Origin: Cyclobacteriaceae bacterium
GTDB taxonomy: Bacteria > Bacteroidota > Bacteroidia > Cytophagales > Cyclobacteriaceae
Assembly: GCA_013140395.1 (NCBI GenBank)
Contig: JABFSY010000227.1
Span: 1-6,159, forward strand
DNA: 6,159 bases
Direction of reading: 5' to 3'
Shown: positions 1 through 6,159 of the stretch, one piece after another
How the letters are laid out: the number at the start of each line of letters is the position of its first letter
Numbering within the stretch: position 1 is the first letter of the stretch
Made by a program: the position numbers and the translations under genes
The notes under the pieces: model-generated
Database searches by the model: none
Seen by the model: the letters and a program-made list of their open reading frames with translations, nothing else
Told to the model about the DNA's origin: nothing

Positions 1-47
1 CAAATATAATTATTGCCACGCTCTTCACTTACTTGTTGATGAATCAT
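1..47 (-). CDS. possible start of a leftward gene, cut by the window edge
   Basis: An open frame on the minus strand starts with ATG at 45-47 and runs off the left edge with no stop. Only 15 codons are visible, beginning MIHQQVSEERGNNYI. It lies 53 bases downstream of the oxyR stop on the same strand, and no terminator-like hairpin separates them, so it could be the next gene of an oxyR transcript. An A/G-rich stretch (AGAAAAGAG) sits a few bases upstream of the ATG and could act as a weak ribosome binding site. The frame also stays open for 8 codons before the ATG back to a TGA. I do not recognise the protein, and 15 codons could be open by chance, so this is a weak call. Confidence 0.25.
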   Translation of the reverse strand, partial: MIHQQVSEERGNNYI

Positions 48-100
48 CTGACTCTTTTCTAACAGTGGCTTTCATCGTTCCAAGATTCACGAGTAATTCA

Positions 101-1036
101 TTAATAACTTATCTCAACTATCTTCTTCCTTTGCAATTTTTGCATCGGCTTTGGCACGATGGACAATATCTCTTCTCTCAACGCCTTCAGGAGTTTCGTT
201 TTGATGTGATCGCGGTGGGTAACCAGACTCACCTCGCGTGCGGGGCTAGGCTCCTTCAATCGTTTTACCAATTTCAATTGTGAGGGGCTGAATTCCATCA
301 CCGCAAGTTCCGGCAAAATAGTAATGCCATCACTTTTATCCACCATCCGTTTTAAGGTTTCGATGTTTCCGGTTTCATACTTGAAATGAAAATCAGCACT
401 CTTCCGCAATTCGCACAAATTCAAGATCTGTGAACGAAAGCAGTGACCTTCCTCTAAAAGCCAAAGCTGGTCAGGATTAATCTCTGTAGCCAATACGTAC
501 TTCTTATCGTACAACGCATTCTTTTTCGACACATAGACAAAAAGCTCCTCGTAGAAAAGCACATCTTCTTTTATGGACAAATCTTGCAATGGTGTTACGA
601 CTAATCCACAGTCGAGCCGATTATTTTTTAGTTCATGCACCACTTCCTCCGTAATCGTCTCTTTGATGACAAGATTAAGTTGCGGATATTTTTCGCGCAT
701 TTGCTTAAAGAGCGGAGGCAGCAGATAGGGAGCCAACGTGGGTATAATACCGATGCGCAGTTCGCCCGTGGTGGTATCTTTTTGATCGTCAATGATTTGT
801 TGAATCATCTTCGCCTCTCGCAACGTAATTCGTGCCTGGGCAATAATGCTGGCGCCTATTTCCGTTGGGATAACGGGCTGCTTCGTCCGATCAAAAATTT
901 TGATCCCTAGCTCTTCCTCCAGCTTCTGTATCTGCATACTTAGCGTTGGCTGCGTCACAAAGCATTTTTCAGAAGCGAGCACAAAGTGCCGATGCGTATC
1001 GAGGGTAACAATATATTCCAGTTGGGTCAGCGTCAT
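101..1036 (-). CDS. oxyR: OxyR-type peroxide-sensing LysR transcriptional regulator
   Basis: This 311-residue protein is a cytoplasmic LysR-family regulator of the hydrogen peroxide response. Residues 1-60 form the winged helix-turn-helix (recognition region about 17-36, with TQPTLSMQI), followed by a linker helix and an effector domain from about 90. The peroxide-sensing cysteines are C199 (in EEGHCFR) and C208 (in LNLC), nine residues apart and numbered as in E. coli OxyR. T100, T129 and H198, linked to peroxide binding in this family, are present, as are C25 and C143; the E. coli cysteines 180 and 259 are absent. The GITILPELAV segment (237-246) is also typical. Length is close to the 305 residues of E. 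coli OxyR, with a short basic tail. The ATG at 1034-1036 gives the canonical MTLTQLEYIV start. It is divergent from katG, its expected target. From family knowledge, oxidation to a C199-C208 disulfide activates it, and LysR proteins often repress their own gene; a candidate operator overlaps its start codon. Confidence 0.94.
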   Translation of the reverse strand: MTLTQLEYIVTLDTHRHFVLASEKCFVTQPTLSMQIQKLEEELGIKIFDRTKQPVIPTEIGASIIAQARITLREAKMIQQIIDDQKDTTTGELRIGIIPTLAPYLLPPLFKQMREKYPQLNLVIKETITEEVVHELKNNRLDCGLVVTPLQDLSIKEDVLFYEELFVYVSKKNALYDKKYVLATEINPDQLWLLEEGHCFRSQILNLCELRKSADFHFKYETGNIETLKRMVDKSDGITILPELAVMEFSPSQLKLVKRLKEPSPAREVSLVTHRDHIKTKLLKALREEILSIVPKPMQKLQRKKIVEISY

Positions 1037-1076
1037 AGAGAATAGCTATATCTTTATAAAGATAATCAATTTGATT
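1035..1076. promoter_or_regulatory. candidate OxyR operator: three abutting dyads
   Basis: Three inverted repeats lie end to end in the oxyR-katG gap. First, 1035-1049 reads ATAG-N7-CTAT, the spacing of an E. coli OxyR half-site (ATAGnTnnnAnCTAT), with one of the two inner consensus bases matching. It overlaps the oxyR start codon. Second, 1049-1064 is a perfect 16-base palindrome (TATCTTTATAAAGATA). Third, 1064-1076 is AATCAA-T-TTGATT, which overlaps the katG -33 box. The 42-base total resembles the roughly 45-base footprint of an OxyR tetramer, and its place just upstream of the katG promoter suits an activator. The second and third dyads do not match the E. coli consensus, and AT-rich DNA produces palindromes easily. 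The operator role is inferred. Confidence 0.45.
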
Positions 1077-1101
1077 TATTATAGAGATTGAAGTAAAATT
1101 G
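1070..1101 (+). promoter_or_regulatory. katG promoter of Bacteroidota type
   Basis: TTTG at 1070-1073 is followed after 20 bases by TAAAATTG at 1094-1101. This matches the Bacteroidota sigma-A pattern of a TTTG -33 box, a spacer of about 19-21 bases and a TAnnTTTG -7 box, with one mismatch in the -7 box. It predicts a transcript start near 1106-1108 and a leader of about 42 bases. That leader is AT-rich, includes the palindrome ATTAATTAAT (1130-1139), and has only an A-rich run and no Shine-Dalgarno sequence before the katG ATG, as is usual in this phylum. Confidence 0.6.
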
Positions 1102-1134
1102 TAGGGAAGTCAATCAAAACTCGTTAACAATTAA

Positions 1135-3363
<2,229 letters not shown>

Positions 3364-3387
3364 TTTGAATTAAGTCTTGATCTGGCG

Positions 3388-3410
3388 TCCAACAACTTCT
3401 GGTTGTCGGA
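3388..3410 (+). repeat. minor hairpin in the katG 3' untranslated region
   Basis: TCC-A-ACAAC (3388-3396) can pair with GTTGT-C-GGA (3402-3410) around a five-base loop, with one A/C mismatch. No T-run follows, so it is not itself a terminator. It lies just upstream of the true terminator and may protect the transcript end or be accidental. Confidence 0.3.
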
Positions 3411-3422
3411 TTCTCCAAAAGT

Positions 3423-3453
3423 AAAGGTGACTCGGAAACGGGTCGCCTTTTTT
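3423..3453 (+). terminator. intrinsic terminator of katG
   Basis: A 12-base-pair stem (3423-3434 with 3439-3450) closes on a GAAA loop and runs into six T residues (3448-3453). It pairs AAAGGTGACTCG with CGGGTCGCCTTT, including two G-T wobbles. The GAAA loop is a stable GNRA tetraloop. It ends 16 bases before the stop codon of the convergent hydroxylase gene. On the opposite strand the stem is followed by only three T residues, so it should act mainly for katG, with weaker activity for the opposing transcript. Confidence 0.9.
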
Positions 3454-3469
3454 GTTGAATACAGGTCCG

Positions 3470-4351
3470 CTATTTGTCGAATTCCTTATAGTCGATAGAA
3501 GGGTCGTAGTCATTGGTTGTAACGATCGAATGCAATTCGCTTCTGGGATCTTTCGACCTGATGAATGGAAACATTAACTGGGTATACCACGGCTCTTTAA
3601 CTTGATTCCATGCGCCAAAACGAGTGGGATACTTGCGTGTAATTTTTGCGGTCCCAAAAATTACATCCCATAGAAAAAGAAGATTTCCAAAATTTCCATT
3701 GGGATGCGACACACCCTCTTCCGCAGTAAGACCATGATGGGCGAAATGGGTACTCGGTGTTGAAATAACCCTCTCAACAATCCATGCTAATGGATGTAGC
3801 ATAGGATACTTGTACAGAAATCGATCCCACTTTGTTTCGCTGTGCGCCAGCAGTATGATCACCAACTTTACAGGTAAGTAAAACAAATACGTGTATCCCA
3901 TTCCTAAAAAAATTAAAATGGCTGAAAACCAAATACCCGGCATCAAGGCGTAATAAAGTATTGCGTTTCTATAGGTGACAAGCACACCCATTTCTTCTAC
4001 TACGTGGTGTGGTCTATGAAGTTTCCACATCTTGCGATTGACATGCGAAAATCGATGCCACCAATATTGTGTCATATCGTCCAAAATGAGAAACGCAACA
4101 AGTTGCCCCCAAATTGGCAGTGCAATAAAATAGTTTTCATACTGTGGCGCCCAGGTGCCAGCTAGCAAGAACGTAAATACAAAAATGCCCGGCTGTACCA
4201 ATGTGGGCAATGTGACGAGGCTAACTAACTCGATGGTTAAATCATTTTTGGTTCGCTTGTCGTGAAAATAGAGCCCACCTATTGCTTCGATAATTCCTAA
4301 GACTAGAAGGGCGACTGCAGGAATCATCTTACTGACTATCTCGGCTGACAT
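3470..4351 (-). CDS. sterol desaturase / fatty acid hydroxylase superfamily membrane protein
   Basis: This 293-residue integral membrane protein has the histidine clusters that bind a non-heme di-iron centre in this superfamily: H99-x3-H103 (WWHRFSH), H112-xx-H115-H116 (LHRPHH) and H202-xx-H205-H206 (HFAHH), plus H170 (LLAHSETKWD). Such enzymes use oxygen to hydroxylate or desaturate lipids. Hydrophobic stretches lie at about 10-28, 44-66, 73-91, 129-150 and 152-169, with the histidines facing the cytoplasm by family analogy. The C-terminal part (about 218-245, NFGNLLFLWDVIFGTA and then YPTRFGAW) is typical of bacterial members. The substrate cannot be read from the sequence: sterol-like or hopanoid lipids, carotenoids, fatty acyl chains and ether lipids are all handled by relatives. 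The ATG at 4349-4351 directly precedes the first membrane segment; the leader has no clear Shine-Dalgarno sequence. It lies 132 bases downstream of the lipoprotein gene on the same strand and is convergent with katG. Confidence 0.88.
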   Translation of the reverse strand: MSAEIVSKMIPAVALLVLGIIEAIGGLYFHDKRTKNDLTIELVSLVTLPTLVQPGIFVFTFLLAGTWAPQYENYFIALPIWGQLVAFLILDDMTQYWWHRFSHVNRKMWKLHRPHHVVEEMGVLVTYRNAILYYALMPGIWFSAILIFLGMGYTYLFYLPVKLVIILLAHSETKWDRFLYKYPMLHPLAWIVERVISTPSTHFAHHGLTAEEGVSHPNGNFGNLLFLWDVIFGTAKITRKYPTRFGAWNQVKEPWYTQLMFPFIRSKDPRSELHSIVTTNDYDPSIDYKEFDK

Positions 4352-4483
4352 TTCTATTCGATTTTATTTTTTGAATCTCTGAATGATCCTATTGCTGAAA
4401 ACGAGTTTGATCAAAGAATATCAAAATCGTATTCTTTTACTTTAAACGAAAGTAAGTAAACCAGCCGGGAAGAAAAAGCAAAA
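4352..4483. other. AT-rich spacer with short dyads between lipoprotein and hydroxylase genes
   Basis: This 132-base gap separates two leftward genes. It holds TTACTTT-N5-AAAGTAA (4437-4455), GAATA-N9-TATTC (4416-4434) and the perfect palindrome TTTGATCAAA (4406-4415), clustered within 50 bases. None is followed by a T-run on the minus strand, so I do not call a terminator. On the minus strand there are TTTG elements at 4422-4425 and 4412-4415 that could be -33 boxes for the hydroxylase gene, but the best -7 candidate (TAGGATCA) is a poor match. A separate promoter here is possible but unproven. Confidence 0.35.
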
Positions 4484-5410
4484 TTATTCAGCCCTCTTTG
4501 TCAGGTAAAGTGCATGCTTTCCGTCTGCCTCCTTCTTATGATAATACACCGTCTTGCCGTCAGGTGAAATCGTAGCTGCTTCTACAAAGCCAGCGATGCT
4601 TTCAATTTTTAATGGAGTACCAAAAGATTCATTCGGAGTATTTCTGGACGATACAAAAATCTGAGGCGCAGATGTAGCCGAAATCGGTACCGTTAACCTT
4701 GTAAAATAGAGCTCGAGATCATTTGCCGAAATACACGCTGCATATTCGAGTTGATCGGTGTTTACATTTTTAAGAATTTCATCGCTGGTGACTAATCGTT
4801 GAAATGCATTGTTGTTTTTCTTCGCTATCACAATATCAGCTTCGTATGGCCCTCCAAACTGATCAAACCGTCCATCTACAAAATAAAGATATTGTCCGTC
4901 AGCCGAAACTTCCACATCAAAATTTAACCAGCCCGCTTGGTTTTTAGAAACCCCGATCGTTTGTGTACCATTGGTTGCTGCACCATTCGAAAAATTCGAT
5001 TGGTAAATGGACGCCAGCGTTTGATCGTAGTCACGCGTTGATACGAAATAAAAAACGCCATCCCTATCCATGGTGGGTACGCCCTCTAGTTTTGGGGTAT
5101 TCACGCCTGTCACTTCGCCCTTATACTCAAAGTTGAGATCATCGACCGTAACTGCCCAGTGAAGATTTGTGTTGACAGAAGGATCGTTGGAGTTATTGAA
5201 GAGTAGGATTTTTCCGTCTCTCGAAAGGAACGGCTCCATCAAATGGTCGGTATAGCCGATTACGTTCACTTTTTGTACTCCTTCAAACACAATGGGCTTT
5301 GAAGAGGTGTCTTGCTTACTGCATGCATAAAGAATGGTTGTAAGAACGATTCCAGACAGCAAAGCCAATATGAAATTCAAATTCAATTTGTTCCAATGGC
5401 TACAAGACAT
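4484..5410 (-). CDS. PD40-repeat beta-propeller lipoprotein
   Basis: This 308-residue protein starts with a lipoprotein signal: a short polar head, a hydrophobic core (about 12-27) and the lipobox LYAC, giving a lipidated cysteine at C30. The rest has five TolB-like PD40 motifs of the form S-x-D-G-x-x-x-Y-F, spaced 50-60 residues apart: about 60-72 (LSRDGKILLF), 112-123 (MDRDGVFYFV), 168-178 (VSADGQYLYF), 226-236 (ISANDLELYF, where DG is degenerate) and 280-290 (ISPDGKTVYY). The product should be a small beta-propeller anchored to the outer face of the inner membrane or to the outer membrane. Residues after the cysteine (SKQD) only weakly resemble the Bacteroidota surface-export signal. PD40 propellers usually bind proteins or ligands rather than catalyse. 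The ATG follows the stop codon of the upstream DHp protein with no spacer and has a good AAGGAG site. Function is unknown; sensing or display alongside the upstream protein is inference from gene order. Confidence 0.85.
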   Translation of the reverse strand: MSCSHWNKLNLNFILALLSGIVLTTILYACSKQDTSSKPIVFEGVQKVNVIGYTDHLMEPFLSRDGKILLFNNSNDPSVNTNLHWAVTVDDLNFEYKGEVTGVNTPKLEGVPTMDRDGVFYFVSTRDYDQTLASIYQSNFSNGAATNGTQTIGVSKNQAGWLNFDVEVSADGQYLYFVDGRFDQFGGPYEADIVIAKKNNNAFQRLVTSDEILKNVNTDQLEYAACISANDLELYFTRLTVPISATSAPQIFVSSRNTPNESFGTPLKIESIAGFVEAATISPDGKTVYYHKKEADGKHALYLTKRAE

Positions 5411-6159
5411 TTAACTCTCCTTCTTAATCTCAACCTTCCCTACTTCTAAATCGACATTAATTTGCTTGATAACAGCATCAATTTCATGGGCTTGGTCAAC
5501 CATTTTTTCTACATAAAAATCAGCACTTTGGGTAGCATCAAGTTTGTAAATGGAAGCCAGGCCAAGTAGCCTTGCCACGGGGCCTCTTAAATGATGGGCA
5601 TTCCTATAACTGTACTTAAACAATATTTCATTTTGAAGTTGAATCTTTGCTGTTCGTTCGTTCACCACTTCTTCCAGGTGCGTGTTTAAGGCATTTAGAT
5701 TGTCCTGGATTTGAAGAAGTTCTTCATTTTGGGTTTCAATTTCCTTGCTCTTTTCATTGAGTTGGATATTGCTATCTCTCAAGTATTCAAGAATTCTATC
5801 GTAGTTCGCTTTCAGCACTCCTGTTGCATAAGATAGAACAAAATACAAAACCGAATACGTAATGGCGGCAGTGATAGCATCCGGCAGGTGAAAAACAAAT
5901 AGTGTATTGATAATGATAAAAGCAATCCCATGCATGATCCACATGAGTCGCCCTTTTAACATCACGGAAAAAATAAACCCTACAATCATGACAACCGACA
6001 ACGTGGTCATCGTGTTGGGAACCGTAAGCCGTTGATAGCTCTTGGTGATCAACGCAACAGATGTTACTATTATTACTGCAACCGTTGGATGCCTACGTCT
6101 GAGTACGTACGCAATAACAAATGCGCATAACATCGCAACAGAAATGGCAATGGATAAAG
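5411..6159 (-). CDS. membrane sensor with coiled coil and DHp phosphotransfer domain, no ATPase domain (5' partial)
   Basis: The frame stays open to the right edge. The ATG at 6131-6133 is preceded by eight in-frame hydrophobic codons (LSIAISVA), so it lies inside a membrane helix and the true start is outside the window. Counting from that Met, hydrophobic segments lie at about 1-11, 16-30, 43-59, 64-82 and 86-105. A coiled coil follows (about 110-170, rich in E, N, Q and L), then a histidine-kinase DHp domain (about 165-228). Its H-box is NAHHLRGPVARLLGL, with H180 where the phospho-accepting histidine falls. The residue after it is H181, whereas classical kinases have E or D. The protein stops 60 residues after H180, so the N, G1 and G2 boxes of the ATP-binding domain are absent; the next gene begins at once, so no remnant is hidden. 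It could be a phosphotransfer partner, a dimerising scaffold or a degenerate kinase. It is the first visible gene of a unit with the lipoprotein. Confidence 0.8.
   Translation of the reverse strand, partial: LSIAISVAMLCAFVIAYVLRRRHPTVAVIIVTSVALITKSYQRLTVPNTMTTLSVVMIVGFIFSVMLKGRLMWIMHGIAFIIINTLFVFHLPDAITAAITYSVLYFVLSYATGVLKANYDRILEYLRDSNIQLNEKSKEIETQNEELLQIQDNLNALNTHLEEVVNERTAKIQLQNEILFKYSYRNAHHLRGPVARLLGLASIYKLDATQSADFYVEKMVDQAHEIDAVIKQINVDLEVGKVEIKKES
5417..5422 (-). promoter_or_regulatory. Shine-Dalgarno site for the lipoprotein gene, inside the upstream coding end
   Basis: AAGGAG lies six bases before the lipoprotein ATG and within the last codons of the upstream gene. It fixes the lipoprotein start and implies translational coupling. 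It is notable because katG in this window has no such site and Bacteroidota leaders commonly lack one. Confidence 0.7.

Noticed and set aside
65..283. Rightward open frame over the oxyR 3' end, open from the left edge of the window
   Set aside because: It is antisense to the well-supported OxyR C-terminal domain, has no domain-like pattern, and its start has no promoter or ribosome binding signal.
5411..5440. Frameshift or nonsense mutation having removed the kinase ATPase domain
   Set aside because: The lipoprotein ORF with its own ribosome site begins immediately after the stop, and no N-, G1- or G2-box-like residues appear in any frame downstream. The short form appears to be natural.

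Overview
The window looks like ordinary chromosome from a member of the Bacteroidota, most likely a Cytophagales-type bacterium. Evidence for this is the A-rich leader without a Shine-Dalgarno sequence in front of katG, a good match to the Bacteroidota promoter pattern (TTTG, about 20 bases, TAnnTTTG), a PD40-repeat lipoprotein, and a sensor protein whose H-box is of a type I associate with this phylum. The phylum call is inference from these traits; no RNA gene or other firm marker is present.

Left part (1-3453): a divergent oxidative-stress pair. An OxyR-type LysR regulator is read leftwards (101-1036) and a full-length catalase-peroxidase, KatG, is read rightwards (1150-3363). OxyR keeps the peroxide-sensing cysteines at C199 and C208, the same numbering as in E. 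coli. The 113-base gap holds a recognisable katG promoter. Just upstream of it lies a 42-base run of three end-to-end dyads, which is a plausible OxyR operator serving both genes. katG ends in a strong intrinsic terminator with a GAAA loop. At the extreme left edge a second leftward gene may begin (1-47), but too little of it is visible to judge.

Right part (3470-6159): three genes, all read leftwards and convergent with katG. In transcription order they are a membrane protein with a coiled coil and a histidine-kinase phosphotransfer (DHp) domain but no ATPase domain (5411 to beyond the right edge, so its N-terminus is cut off), a PD40 beta-propeller lipoprotein whose ATG directly abuts the preceding stop codon, and, after 132 bases, an integral-membrane di-iron hydroxylase of the sterol desaturase / fatty acid hydroxylase superfamily. 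The first two are almost certainly translated from one message. Whether the hydroxylase shares it is unclear.

I see no mobile element, CRISPR array, tRNA or rRNA, and nothing I can defend as a wholly new system. The points most worth a second look are the DHp-only sensor fused tightly to a lipoprotein gene, and the structured oxyR-katG control region.
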